Shown: positions 28,401-36,106 of the stretch, piece by piece
How positions within the stretch are numbered: position 1 is the stretch's first letter
Layout: every line of letters begins with the position of its first letter
Notes under the pieces: model-generated
Told to the model about the DNA's origin: nothing
Databases searched by the model: none
Seen by the model: only the letters and a program-made list of their open reading frames with translations
Origin: Arthrobacter sp. MYb229
Lineage (GTDB): Bacteria; Actinomycetota; Actinomycetes; Actinomycetales; Micrococcaceae
Length of the DNA stretch: 64,000 nucleotides
Reading direction: 5' to 3'
Assembly: GCF_002975405.1 (NCBI RefSeq)
Contig: NZ_PCPS01000004.1
Location: forward strand, 1-64,000
Translations under genes and position numbers: made by a program

Positions 28401-28644
28401 TGGCATCTTGGGATTTGGGAGCGATGATTTCAGCCAAGGCTTGCTGCAGATATTGGTCCGGCACTCCAGGATTCAACCGACGCAAGGCGGCGAGCAGGCG
28501 CGGCTTGATCAGCAGTTCATCCCAGGAGTCGCGCTCGCCGGTGCCAGGGGCAATGTACTTGCCGTGTTTGGGTTCCCAGCCTTCTTCGCCGAGCCGTTCG
28601 AGAGTGATACCTTCCCAGACATCCTCGTTGTTCATCGAATTCAT
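25441..28644 (-). CDS. hsdR: Type I restriction enzyme R subunit (nuclease-translocase)
   Basis: 1,067-aa motor and nuclease subunit, last gene of the RM operon. The N-terminal PD-(D/E)XK nuclease has Asp142 and Glu156-x-Lys158 (RFDVVLYCNGMPVSIVELKK). The superfamily 2 translocase has Walker A TQGSGKSMEM (about 303), DEAH box VDEAHRSHY (about 412), and FTGTPISFED. The C-terminal region is helical, as in EcoR124I-type HsdR, and binds the methylase core. All key residues are intact, so it should be active. The start is 13 bases after the DUF1016 nuclease gene; a second in-frame ATG at 28635 is possible. Coding GC is core-like, unlike hsdS. Confidence 0.95.
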   Translation of the reverse strand: MNSMNNEDVWEGITLERLGEEGWEPKHGKYIAPGTGERDSWDELLIKPRLLAALRRLNPGVPDQYLQQALAEIIAPKSQDAIAENYRVHRMFTEGYRLSYYDTDGTEQNPTLRLMGMEETDNHWLAVNQVRLVQGEYERRFDVVLYCNGMPVSIVELKKAGAVSATVATAHAQLQTYLREFPLAFRFCVFTLASDGLDARYGTPFTPLNHFSPWKVDDDGVPVETGHDLSGEAPLPLETALSGLYNPSRFLQLLFWYTAFDGGEELQKRIAKPHQYFAVAKAVGSTITAVKSTGKAGVVWHTQGSGKSMEMELYANRVMRHAQLKNPTIVVITDRNELDGQLFAGFERSLLLPDTPMQIQRRSDLRAELSNRVTGGIYFTTLQKFGKTKRERETGQSHPLLSDRKNIIVMVDEAHRSHYDDLDGYARHLRDALPGATLIAFTGTPISFEDRNTRDVFGDYIDIYDLSRAVDDGATVPVYFEPRLIKVQRSEELSEEDIDNAADEATVGLDDTERVKIEQSVAVVNAVYGAPERIEMLAKEIVDHWEERRATMSGFIAEPEGKPTYGKAMIVGGTREICANLYAAVIRLRPDWHSDELTAGKIKVVYSGDATDVPPVSTHVRRDSLNNIVKARVKNPEDELELVIVKDMMLTGFDAPALHTLYLDRPLKGALLMQTLARVNRTFRGKQDGLLVAFAPLADNLAAALQEYSSTDQKRKPVGRNVEELAVLTKQLIAQIEKMLAGIDWRLLRSGPSARSWLGAVHSTVNYLRDPLTPGNQPAEGEASLGATYRIASSALARAWSLCSASGAVDELRADVQFFEEVRVWMAKFDAQERRANGRPIPSEIQTLLGNLIARSTDVTGEVLDIYEAAGMPKPSLGQLTPEFVAKAKKAKNQHLAIEALRKLVAEESINVTAHNMIRQRAFSQRITELMRKYTNQQLTSAEIIAELLEMADEITDEASRGERFEPPLDYKELAFYDAISQNESAVDLQGPGILAEIARQLVAMMKRDAKTDWTVREDVRAKLRSQVKRLLVINGYPPDQQPEAIKLVIEQMETMALRENVRARVH

Positions 28645-28657
28645 GAGGGATCCTTTC

Positions 28658-29764
28658 CTAGGACTGCTGATCTAGCTGATGGGCATCTTCGAGTTCTGAT
28701 TCGAGCTCTTCGATGGTTGGAAGTCCTGTGGCGAGCTCCGCCGGCAGGGAGTCCTTGATTTCGGTGGCCCACTCGGCGACGCCGATGGGGGATTTGAACC
28801 CACGCAACGCGTATTCGGCCACGACTTCGTTTTTCGTCTTGCACAAGAGCAGTCCGATGGTGGGTTCATCGTCTGGCTGGGCGAGAAGGTCGTCTACCGC
28901 GCTCATGTACATGCCCAATTGCCCGAGGTGGCCCGGTTCGAATTTGGTGACTTTCAATTCGATGACGACGAAGCGGCGGAGCTTGAAGTTGTAGAAAAGC
29001 AGGTCCGGGAAGAACTCGTCTCCGGCGATATTCAGTCTCATTTGCCGGCCGACAAAGGCGAATCCACGGCCAAGTTCGAGCAGGAAATGCTCGACATGCT
29101 TGATGAGCTGGTTCTCGAGGTCCCGCTCGTTGCGTTGGTTGCCCAGCGACAGAAAATCAAAGATATATGGGTCTTTGATGGACTCTTGGGCCAGAGTGGC
29201 AGCCGATTCGGGAAGCCTGTCGTGGAAATTGGTTACTGCTTTACCGGAACGTTCATGCAGGTGAGTCGCGATCTCGTGGACGAGGGAGTTACGGGACCAG
29301 CCCTCTTCGATAGCTCGCGATGCATACCAGAGCCGAGCCTCGGAATTATCAAGCTTCTCTAGCAAAGCGATGTGGTGGTACCAAGGTAATGTTGCAAGCG
29401 GCGCTTGCAACATTACTGAGCCCGGCCATGCCTCGGCTAGCGATTTCATGTACCGGAGATTTCGCGGAGAGTACCCTCGCGCGTCAGGAAACCGTTCCTT
29501 CAAGTCAGAAGATAAGCGCGTCACTACACGTGCGCCCCAGCCTTCCTCGGTTTCTCGGGCGAGGAGCTCGGCGCCAATTCCCCAGTAGGTGTGGATTAAT
29601 CCCTGATTTACGGCGGAAATAGTACGAGCTTGACCAGTCTCGATACGCGTGGAGACAGCCGTCAGGAGGTCGATGTACCATTGCGGAACGGAGGATCGTG
29701 CTGGGGCATTCGAGAACCCGATTTTACTCAGTCTGCTGGAATCCCTGGGCTGAGATTCATGCAT
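28658..29764 (-). CDS. DUF1016 (YhcG-type) PD-(D/E)XK nuclease domain protein
   Basis: 368 aa. Two parts: an N-terminal helical DUF1016_N region (about 28-180) with family marks TYWGIGAELLARE, GWGARVVTRLSSDLKERFP, GYSPRNLRYM and QAPLATLPWYHH, and a C-terminal PD-(D/E)XK fold with Glu218 (DLENQLI), Asp254 (FPDLLFYN) and Glu269-x-Lys271 (VVIELK). All nuclease residues are present. YhcG-type proteins are often found in or beside type I RM loci and are related to Holliday-junction-resolvase-like nucleases; their function is not settled. Good ribosome site (GGAG, 7 nt). Here it sits between an unknown gene and hsdR, 13 bases before hsdR, so it is part of the operon. A 31-bp perfect palindrome lies inside the gene. 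Confidence 0.9.
   Translation of the reverse strand: MHESQPRDSSRLSKIGFSNAPARSSVPQWYIDLLTAVSTRIETGQARTISAVNQGLIHTYWGIGAELLARETEEGWGARVVTRLSSDLKERFPDARGYSPRNLRYMKSLAEAWPGSVMLQAPLATLPWYHHIALLEKLDNSEARLWYASRAIEEGWSRNSLVHEIATHLHERSGKAVTNFHDRLPESAATLAQESIKDPYIFDFLSLGNQRNERDLENQLIKHVEHFLLELGRGFAFVGRQMRLNIAGDEFFPDLLFYNFKLRRFVVIELKVTKFEPGHLGQLGMYMSAVDDLLAQPDDEPTIGLLLCKTKNEVVAEYALRGFKSPIGVAEWATEIKDSLPAELATGLPTIEELESELEDAHQLDQQS
29386..29416. repeat. Perfect 31-bp palindrome (15-bp arms) inside the DUF1016 gene
   Basis: Arms GTAATGTTGCAAGCG (29386-29400) and its exact complement (29402-29416) around a single base. It codes for residues about 117-127 of the DUF1016 protein (VMLQAPLATL) in a family-conserved stretch. 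There is no T-tract, so it is not a usual terminator. Confidence 0.9.
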
Positions 29765-29811
29765 GATAGAACTCCGTTCAACAAGTTGGGGCGGGTTACT
29801 GTCTCGTTTTG

Positions 29812-30552
29812 CTATCCTGCTTCTTCAATGAGGATTGGGCGGGCCAAAATGATGCGCCGTTCATTAACGTCTGCAGTATCCAATACGGCCGCAGTTAGCC
29901 GAGCGGAAGGGAGACGGATTTGCCGATCCCAAGTGCGGCGTGAACGTTCAGTCTCCTGCATGGCAAAAACTGCACGATCACCGCTTTCGATCCATACAGC
30001 CATCATTGCGGAGACATCGGCAGCAACTTCTGGTGAGTTGAGCTCAAGTTCCGTCCGCACTATTTCGGCAAGGATTGATGGATCAGAAGGGTATCCGCGT
30101 GTTGTGCGTAGCTGCTCCTTGGTCCAACCCCGAACCCAGCCACCATGGGCGACATTGTCAGGCGAACCCACAAGAATTAGATCCGTTTCTTGCTCTCGGA
30201 ACGGTTGTTGTGGAGGTGTATTCGAATGTCCCCACATGACGCTTGCCTCGCCATAAGTACTGTTCCCGAATAATCCAAATGGCATAACGCCGATGCATAG
30301 ATTGGTAACGTAAGTATCTAGTAATGAGCCTTCGAATACTTCCCAAGGGTCTTTTCGAATTTGGCGATTCTTTCGTCGTGCCACTTTGAGAGCCATATCG
30401 ACGCGTTCAGCCGACGAGAGTACTTCGCTATGTTCGATGTTTCGTTCGGCGCTGAAAAATCGCGATAAACCAACTTTCCATCCGCGAGTGCGAGACAGTA
30501 TATGCCCATCGTGCACGTGATCCATGAGCGCTCGCTCCGAGAAATAGTGCAT
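29812..30552 (-). CDS. Unknown protein encoded between hsdS and the DUF1016 nuclease
   Basis: 246 aa, soluble, no signal peptide or membrane segment. I recognise no family. Visible features: a basic segment after the N-terminus (VARRKNRQIRKDPWEVF, about 58-74), a Gly/aromatic-rich middle (GVMPFGLFGNSTYGEASVMWGHS), and a helical stretch ELNSPEVAADVSAMMAVWIESGDRAVFAMQE near 170-200. Its start is 2 bases after the hsdS stop, with an AGGCAGG-like ribosome site inside hsdS, so it is translationally coupled. 47 bases separate it from the DUF1016 gene. The coding sequence is AT-richer than hsdR, like hsdS. Position suggests a role tied to the RM complex or to the nuclease; that is inference. Confidence 0.75.
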   Translation of the reverse strand: MHYFSERALMDHVHDGHILSRTRGWKVGLSRFFSAERNIEHSEVLSSAERVDMALKVARRKNRQIRKDPWEVFEGSLLDTYVTNLCIGVMPFGLFGNSTYGEASVMWGHSNTPPQQPFREQETDLILVGSPDNVAHGGWVRGWTKEQLRTTRGYPSDPSILAEIVRTELELNSPEVAADVSAMMAVWIESGDRAVFAMQETERSRRTWDRQIRLPSARLTAAVLDTADVNERRIILARPILIEEAG

Positions 30553-30554
30553 GG

Positions 30555-31760
30555 CTAAGCGCCTGCCTGCTGAGCGATATGTTCAGCATCTCTGACACTA
30601 AGTTTTCCGGACATGAGCTGCGGGAGGAGCGTATCCCGTGTTAGCTGCAGGAGCTCGTTTTCGGCCAAGAATCCAGCGATGGTATTTTCAATTGCGCCGA
30701 CCTTTGATTCAATTTCTGATGCAATATCTTCACGCACCGTAGGGACTAGAATCCCATGCAACTGAGACTTGTTTATGGAACCAAAAACGGTCCCTTCTGC
30801 TTCGTACGGTGCCCAAACCGAACTTTCATGTCGAAGCAGGTGGAACAAGGTAGCCTGACGGCCAAATTTGTGTCTAACCGCTGAAAGTCCGCGACCTATG
30901 CAAACCTCATCTTGAGAGAAATTCACTTCCCCAACAGGGGCACGTACGCTCAACAGTATGTCGCCCTTTTGCGCAAGTCGTAATGCGTTAGTTGTGCTAA
31001 CGCGACGCGATGGGAAACGCATGCCGAAATCGCGGACCCCTTGGAAAAACGCTATGCCCTCGCTATTTTCATTCAGGTCTGATCCTTTAGGAGAGGTACC
31101 CATGACAATGTTCGCGGCTTCATCGAGTCGTTGAGTCAATGACGTGACTGTCATTCGAACCATAGTTTTGGCTAAGTCGTCTGCAGTATCAGCGAGTTTT
31201 GTATTTGCCGCGATCTTGTCGTCGAGCGCGCCGAGAACTTCAGCGATGGCTTGTTGAGTGCCGATTAAAGGTAGAGGCACTAAATGCGAAGCGGCAAAAT
31301 CGGTGTATTGGAATCGAGCAACGCCAGTATGCTGAACTTGGTACTGCTCAATTTCACCGGAGAGATACATCGACTGTAGATACCAGTAGAGGTATCTAGG
31401 GTCAACGATTTCACTATTCGCACGCATAAATCGGGCGAAGCTGGCGCATGTGACTGGACTGCTGAACCCTGCTTGAACTCGTTCCGAAAAGATCATGGTG
31501 CGCCCGGTTGGCCGACCAGGTGAGCCCCCTGCTGTTTCTATTAGAATGTCACCTGGCTCCAAGGTTCTACGCTGTACGTTTTTCTGATTCAAGAAGCGGA
31601 CAGGGACTTTTCGCGTATCTCCAACGGAGACATCATGGAAATCAGTAGCACGAATTACTTGGTACTTTTCATAGCCATCCTGCTCCTCTGCTTTCCCCCA
31701 ATCGCCATCCTTTGTTGTTATCAGGAGGTCTTTGAGGAGAATTCTACTAGTCTTGTGCAT
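30555..31760 (-). CDS. hsdS: Type I RM specificity subunit
   Basis: 401 aa from the ATG at 31760, which overlaps the hsdM stop by 14 bases; an in-frame upstream ATG at 31814 would add 18 residues inside hsdM. Two target recognition domains (about 1-170 and 215-345), each ended by the conserved helical spacer: QQAIAEVLGALDDKIAANTKLADTADDLAKTM (about 169-201) and DIASEIESKVGAIENTIAGFLAENELL (about 345-371), then LLPQLMSGKLSV. Each half has the GDIL motif (EPGDILIETAGG, KGDILLSVRAPVG). It should recognise a bipartite DNA site. Markedly AT-richer than hsdM and hsdR, as usual for exchanged hsdS genes. Confidence 0.94.
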   Translation of the reverse strand: MHKTSRILLKDLLITTKDGDWGKAEEQDGYEKYQVIRATDFHDVSVGDTRKVPVRFLNQKNVQRRTLEPGDILIETAGGSPGRPTGRTMIFSERVQAGFSSPVTCASFARFMRANSEIVDPRYLYWYLQSMYLSGEIEQYQVQHTGVARFQYTDFAASHLVPLPLIGTQQAIAEVLGALDDKIAANTKLADTADDLAKTMVRMTVTSLTQRLDEAANIVMGTSPKGSDLNENSEGIAFFQGVRDFGMRFPSRRVSTTNALRLAQKGDILLSVRAPVGEVNFSQDEVCIGRGLSAVRHKFGRQATLFHLLRHESSVWAPYEAEGTVFGSINKSQLHGILVPTVREDIASEIESKVGAIENTIAGFLAENELLQLTRDTLLPQLMSGKLSVRDAEHIAQQAGA

Positions 31761-33375
31761 TCTGAACTCTTCCCAACTGCTGGCGAACAATTTGATCCAG
31801 TCGCGACGACTCATCCAACTGATCGAAGAGTCCCTTCTTCAACCGTTCTATCTTCTCTTCGATTGGTTCACCGTCGTCTTCGACTTCAGCGGCCCCGACG
31901 TAGCGTCCCGGGGTAAGGGCGTATCCCGCATCCTTAATTTCCTGAACTGTGGCCGAGTAGCAGAATCCCGGAACGTCTTCGTAGGCCCCTTCGGCAGATT
32001 CCTTGCCACGCCACGTATGGAAGGTATTGGCAATCGTTGAAATATCTTCATCGCTGAGTGCTCGTTCGGCGCGGTCAACCATGTGCCCCATACTGCGGGC
32101 GTCGATGAACAGCGTTTGCCCCGAGCGGTCCGTGGAGCCACCTACGCTGGCAGTTTTGTCTTTCGCGAAGAACCAGATGCAAACGGGGATGCCGGTGGAG
32201 CGGAAGAGCTGGGTTGGCAGGGCCACCATGCAGGAGACCACATCGTTCTCCACCAGCTTGGCGCGGATGTCTCCCTCGCCACCGGAGTTCGAGGACATGG
32301 AGCCATTGGCCATAACCACGCCGGCGGATCCGCCGGGTGCAAGTTTGGACAGGATGTGCTGGATCCACGCATAGTTGGCGTTGCCGGTGGGCGGAACACC
32401 GTAGGCCCAGCGGGGGTCTTCCTCGTTCCTCGCCCAGTCCTTGATATTGAATGGTGGATTGGCCATGATGTAGTCGGCTTTCATCTCCGGGTGGAGATCG
32501 CGGCCGAAGGTGTCTCCCCAACGGGGGCCCAAATTCGCATTTAGGCCGTGAATGGCCAGGTTCATCTTGGCCATGCGCCAGGTGCGCTCATTGAGCTCCT
32601 GGCCGTAGACGGAGATCGCCGTGCGATCCTCATTGTGGGATTCAAGGAATTTCTCAGTCTGGACGAACATGCCGCCCGAGCCGCACGCTGGGTCGTAGAC
32701 GCGGCCGCTCTGGGGTTCAAGCACTTCAACCAGGACTCGCACCACGCCTGCTGGCGTGTAGAACTCGCCGCCTCGTTTGCCTTCGGCACGGGCGAACTTC
32801 TCCAGGAAGTATTCGTAGACTTCGCCGAGCAGGTCGCGGGCACGCGTTGACCCTTCACCAGTGAACCGCGCACTGTTAAACATGTCGATCAGTTCACCCA
32901 AGCGGCGTTGGTCTACGCTGTCGCGGTTGAAAATGCGCGGTAGGGTGCCGGCCAGCGTTGGGTTGGCTGTCATCAATTCATCCATGGCGGTGTCCACAAG
33001 CTCACCGATGTTCTTCGGAGCATTTCCGTCAACCGCGGACAGGCCCTTGGCATTCACAGCCAGGTGGGACCAGCGAGCGGCATCTGGAACAAAGAATGCG
33101 CCATGTCCGGTGTACTCGTCCGGATCATCGATCAGCAGGGCGATCTGGGCCTCGGCCAGGCCGCTGTCCGTCAATTCGGCGCGGATCTGTTGACGCCGCT
33201 CTTCGAAGGCATCCGAGACGTATTTCAGGAAGACCAGACCAAGGATGACGTCCTTGTACTGCGAGGCATCCATGGATCCGCGAAGCTTATCCGCAGCTTT
33301 CCACAAGGTGTCTTTGAGTTCCTTCATAGTTGAAGGAAGCGCGGCTTGGGCCGCTGACTTTTTACGGGGTGGCAT
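31747..33375 (-). CDS. hsdM: Type I RM modification subunit (N6-adenine methylase)
   Basis: 542 aa from ATG 33375, which has GAAAGGAAGG upstream and overlaps the previous stop by 14 bases; a longer frame from 33408 is less likely. N-terminal helical HsdM domain (about 17-165), then the methylase: motif I DPACGSGGMF (about 228-237), YGQE (about 257), catalytic motif IV NPPF (306-309). Both SAM-binding and catalytic motifs are intact, so this is the working methylase of the operon, in contrast to the degraded homologue encoded upstream. Confidence 0.96.
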   Translation of the reverse strand: MPPRKKSAAQAALPSTMKELKDTLWKAADKLRGSMDASQYKDVILGLVFLKYVSDAFEERRQQIRAELTDSGLAEAQIALLIDDPDEYTGHGAFFVPDAARWSHLAVNAKGLSAVDGNAPKNIGELVDTAMDELMTANPTLAGTLPRIFNRDSVDQRRLGELIDMFNSARFTGEGSTRARDLLGEVYEYFLEKFARAEGKRGGEFYTPAGVVRVLVEVLEPQSGRVYDPACGSGGMFVQTEKFLESHNEDRTAISVYGQELNERTWRMAKMNLAIHGLNANLGPRWGDTFGRDLHPEMKADYIMANPPFNIKDWARNEEDPRWAYGVPPTGNANYAWIQHILSKLAPGGSAGVVMANGSMSSNSGGEGDIRAKLVENDVVSCMVALPTQLFRSTGIPVCIWFFAKDKTASVGGSTDRSGQTLFIDARSMGHMVDRAERALSDEDISTIANTFHTWRGKESAEGAYEDVPGFCYSATVQEIKDAGYALTPGRYVGAAEVEDDGEPIEEKIERLKKGLFDQLDESSRLDQIVRQQLGRVQNAQD

Positions 33376-35401
33376 TGCTGCCTTCCTTTCGCTGGGTCCT
33401 GCGATCAATCATGTCAATTTTTTGGTCAATAACCATATTGGTTAATGAGTTTTCAAGCGCGTTAATCGTTTCTATTCTTTTTTGCGCGATCTTTTGCTCA
33501 TTTTTCAGAAACTCCAAAGCTCGAACCAGCAGGTCTTTTTTGTCTTCGGGACAGATCCGGATATGCGTTCTCGGCCATTGCTTCAGCTGCTGGCGGTTAA
33601 GCGCTTCGACTATGAGGTCAGGGATCAGCCCACTGGAATTGTCCGCGGTAATTCGCAATGCCTTTGCCGGGAATCGCACCACTCGTGAGCCTTCGCGATC
33701 TACGACCGCCCGGACTTCGCCGGTTGTGCTGAAGACAATGTCGCCGGGTTCGGTCAGTTGGCTGTTCCCATAGCCGTTGGCCAATGCGAAGTGGGAAATA
33801 GTTGCATCCGTTTTGGCACTGGGTAGCAAGCTTGCCTCCCAGATGCCGATGCCAGAACGTACTGAGTCGTCGACATCACCTGGAGCAAATCTGGTGCCCG
33901 GCAGATGCTTCAAAGCACCGGACTCAAGCAGCTCACCGATGGTTGGTTCATGTCCGCGCTTGAAGTCCAGTCGAGTTTCCAATGCAGAAAATTCGAAAGG
34001 AAAACCGGGGCGGGCTTCGTTGGTTTCCTGCACTACATCGGCAAGAGCCTCCAACTCGGTGACGGCTCGGGCGGACGTTGCGTAGTCGGTGTAGATCTCC
34101 CGCTCCATGCGTGGTGCGGGAATCAGTCCTCCGGATGCAGCGACCAACGTGGGAAGTGGCATCCAGCGTGAGTGGATTACGGCCACTGGTCTCTTGCTGG
34201 TCATATTCCGTAGACCAAACGCCACCTGCGCGCCAAAATCCGCATTGAGCAACTGCGTCAACGTCCGTAGGCTCAGATCCGAGACGAGCATGCGTGCCGG
34301 ACTCTCTCCGGTGCTTGGCAGTTCCGGCCCAAGAATCCACAAGGCCATGCGCTGCCGTGGCCTCGCGGCCCTTACGCCAGATGGGAGGGAAACGATCACG
34401 TGAACACGCCGACTGCGCAGGATCGTTGAGCGGATCGAGTCCAGCTCCTTGTCTTCCAGCCGGTCGCTGAGAATCGATGCTGGTCCAACGATCAGTGCTC
34501 TGTCCTGGCGGTCGAGGCTGAGGGCAAGCTCATCGATTTGGGAAAGCAAGGCACTTGCCGGGGCATCCGGGGCCTCGGGGGATGGCAGTTGGGCCAGATA
34601 TGTTGCCTGTCCGTCCGTATGGACTGAGTCCAAGATGACATTGTCCTTACCGGCGGCAACGGCTACCACTCGACGCATGGCCATTCGCGCCAGTGCCGAC
34701 CGCGCGGCCGTGTCCGATTGCTGCAAGCCAACGGTGAGCGATTCTGTTTCCGGGAGCCGTGCCAGTGTGCTGAGCAGCAGGTCGCTTCCGCCGCGGGTGG
34801 CCTCAACTATCGCGCCTTGACCGCGCAGGGCCAAGGCCACGTCGGCGAGGAATGAGAGCGCGTCTTCACTGAGAGCCGTTTGGGATCGCTCCTTCAGGTC
34901 ATCGGTATTCCGCGCCGAATAGATGGCTTCCAAAGCGTGAGCCGCCGTATATGCGGCGTCAGCGCACATGTCCGCCTTCTTTGCCAGATGCTGCAGGTTC
35001 CGTGATTCATGGATTTCCTTGAAAAGGAACTCATCATCCGGATCTTCTTCGTCGGCCAGGTCCACGAGGTCATCGACTGCGTAGGTGCCCAAAGGCTCTC
35101 CGACCAGGGTCCTCAAGGCCAACAGCGCGGTCAATGGCTCGATGTCCTGCGGATCAATCTGGATATTTATTCCAGCGTCGGTCCGGACATGTGGGTTGTT
35201 CCCTTTGCCAGTCTCTTCCAGCCACGACACCACGTCATGCGAGAAGAAATAGCGCTGTTCGCCGCGAATCACGGCAGGTTCTGGAAATGGTGTGGAGCCG
35301 GCGGCATGCCGCTTGATCCACATATTCACGACGGGACGCCTGACCTGAGCCAGGCTCGCAATATCGGACATGCTCATGAGGTCACCGTGTTGATTTTCCA
35401 T
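33362..35401 (-). CDS. HTH / degenerate N6-methylase-like / specificity-like fusion, first gene of the RM operon
   Basis: 679 aa. Start ATG 35401 follows AGGAGG with 5-nt spacing. Residues about 8-65 form a helix-turn-helix (MSDIASLAQVRRPVVNMWIKRH) with a wing ending DVVSWLEETGKG. Residues about 85-400 follow the order of an HsdM-type methylase, but the motifs are eroded: motif I position reads EATRGGSDLLL (HsdM: DPACGSGG), the next block TVGLQQSDTAARSALARM stands for the YGQE/A..N region, and no NPPF exists (AQLPSPEAPD instead); HVIVSLPSGVRAARP (about 334-348) matches the LPxGxF block. Residues about 480-600 look like a specificity domain (EPGDIVFSTTGEVRAVVD), followed by a terminal coiled coil (about 600-655). 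It overlaps hsdM by 14 bases. Likely a non-catalytic DNA-binding or regulatory subunit; function not known. Confidence 0.8.
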   Translation of the reverse strand: MENQHGDLMSMSDIASLAQVRRPVVNMWIKRHAAGSTPFPEPAVIRGEQRYFFSHDVVSWLEETGKGNNPHVRTDAGINIQIDPQDIEPLTALLALRTLVGEPLGTYAVDDLVDLADEEDPDDEFLFKEIHESRNLQHLAKKADMCADAAYTAAHALEAIYSARNTDDLKERSQTALSEDALSFLADVALALRGQGAIVEATRGGSDLLLSTLARLPETESLTVGLQQSDTAARSALARMAMRRVVAVAAGKDNVILDSVHTDGQATYLAQLPSPEAPDAPASALLSQIDELALSLDRQDRALIVGPASILSDRLEDKELDSIRSTILRSRRVHVIVSLPSGVRAARPRQRMALWILGPELPSTGESPARMLVSDLSLRTLTQLLNADFGAQVAFGLRNMTSKRPVAVIHSRWMPLPTLVAASGGLIPAPRMEREIYTDYATSARAVTELEALADVVQETNEARPGFPFEFSALETRLDFKRGHEPTIGELLESGALKHLPGTRFAPGDVDDSVRSGIGIWEASLLPSAKTDATISHFALANGYGNSQLTEPGDIVFSTTGEVRAVVDREGSRVVRFPAKALRITADNSSGLIPDLIVEALNRQQLKQWPRTHIRICPEDKKDLLVRALEFLKNEQKIAQKRIETINALENSLTNMVIDQKIDMIDRRTQRKEGSNATP

Positions 35402-35633
35402 GAACACCTCCTGGAATTGTGGCGCCGATTGTTCCTTTCTCCATCATGTCAGAGTTCCAAGCATTATTCTCATTTTCTTTGATAACCCCCATTATCAGTT
35501 TATTTAATGACTCAGAGTTAATGTTCTCCGTAGCGTGGACTCGTCAGCACAAGCTGGCATCCAGTTGGGCCGGGCCAAGTTTGGGGACGCGGTCCGGCCC
35601 AACAGATCTCATCACTTTCCAGGAGGTAGCGAC
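35402..35633. promoter_or_regulatory. Divergent promoter region between the RM operon and the membrane cassette
   Basis: About 230 AT-richer bases between two divergent starts, with AGGAGG ribosome sites at both ends (35407-35412 for the minus strand, about 35620-35626 for the plus strand). Promoters for both units must lie here, but I cannot place -10/-35 boxes with confidence. Confidence 0.5.
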
Positions 35634-36104
35634 ATGTCGGAGACAGCCGACCAACCGCCAACTGAAACCAGCGAATTGGAGCAAGCAACGCGCTTGCCGC
35701 GACGGTGGATGCTCCCGGCAGCAATTGGGGGAGTTGCCGGTTGCCTCATCGGTGCGCTGGCGGTTGCCGGCATGTCGAACCCTGGACTGTTTGCCGGCGG
35801 GCCCGATTTTGCCCAGGTTGCCGAAGAATGCGAAGTTTCCGCGGAAGGCTTTCTCGTGCTGGATGACGGCGAGGCGCTGCAGCTGGACAGCAAAGGCAGT
35901 GACGTCTGGGATTCCGGAACGGAGGACTTCGCGCAGATTGCCTGCGTGCTGGCCGGGCTGGAGGTCCCCGGATCGGTGATCAGCAAGATCGACAGCACCC
36001 GGGCGCTGGATGGCCGCCAAGACGACAGCTGGGACGGCGTGGCAATTTCCTGGTCCTACCACCCCGACTCCGGGGTGGACATTCTTCTAGAAAAGGAGCG
36101 GTAA
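35634..36104 (+). CDS. Membrane-anchored protein of unknown function
   Basis: 156 aa from ATG 35634, which has AGGAGG; a longer frame from 35535 lacks one. Hydrophilic, acidic N-terminus, one transmembrane segment (about residues 26-47, MLPAAIGGVAGCLIGALAVAGM), then an extracytoplasmic acidic domain with two cysteines (CEVSAEGF and IACVLAG) that could pair. No family recognised. First gene of a four-gene rightward cassette; 2 bases separate it from the next gene. Confidence 0.8.
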   Translation: MSETADQPPTETSELEQATRLPRRWMLPAAIGGVAGCLIGALAVAGMSNPGLFAGGPDFAQVAEECEVSAEGFLVLDDGEALQLDSKGSDVWDSGTEDFAQIACVLAGLEVPGSVISKIDSTRALDGRQDDSWDGVAISWSYHPDSGVDILLEKER

Positions 36105-36106
36105 CC

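Noticed and set aside
26359-28758. 799-codon open frame opposite hsdR
   Set aside because: Antisense shadow; no family features, and hsdR has all its motifs on the other strand.
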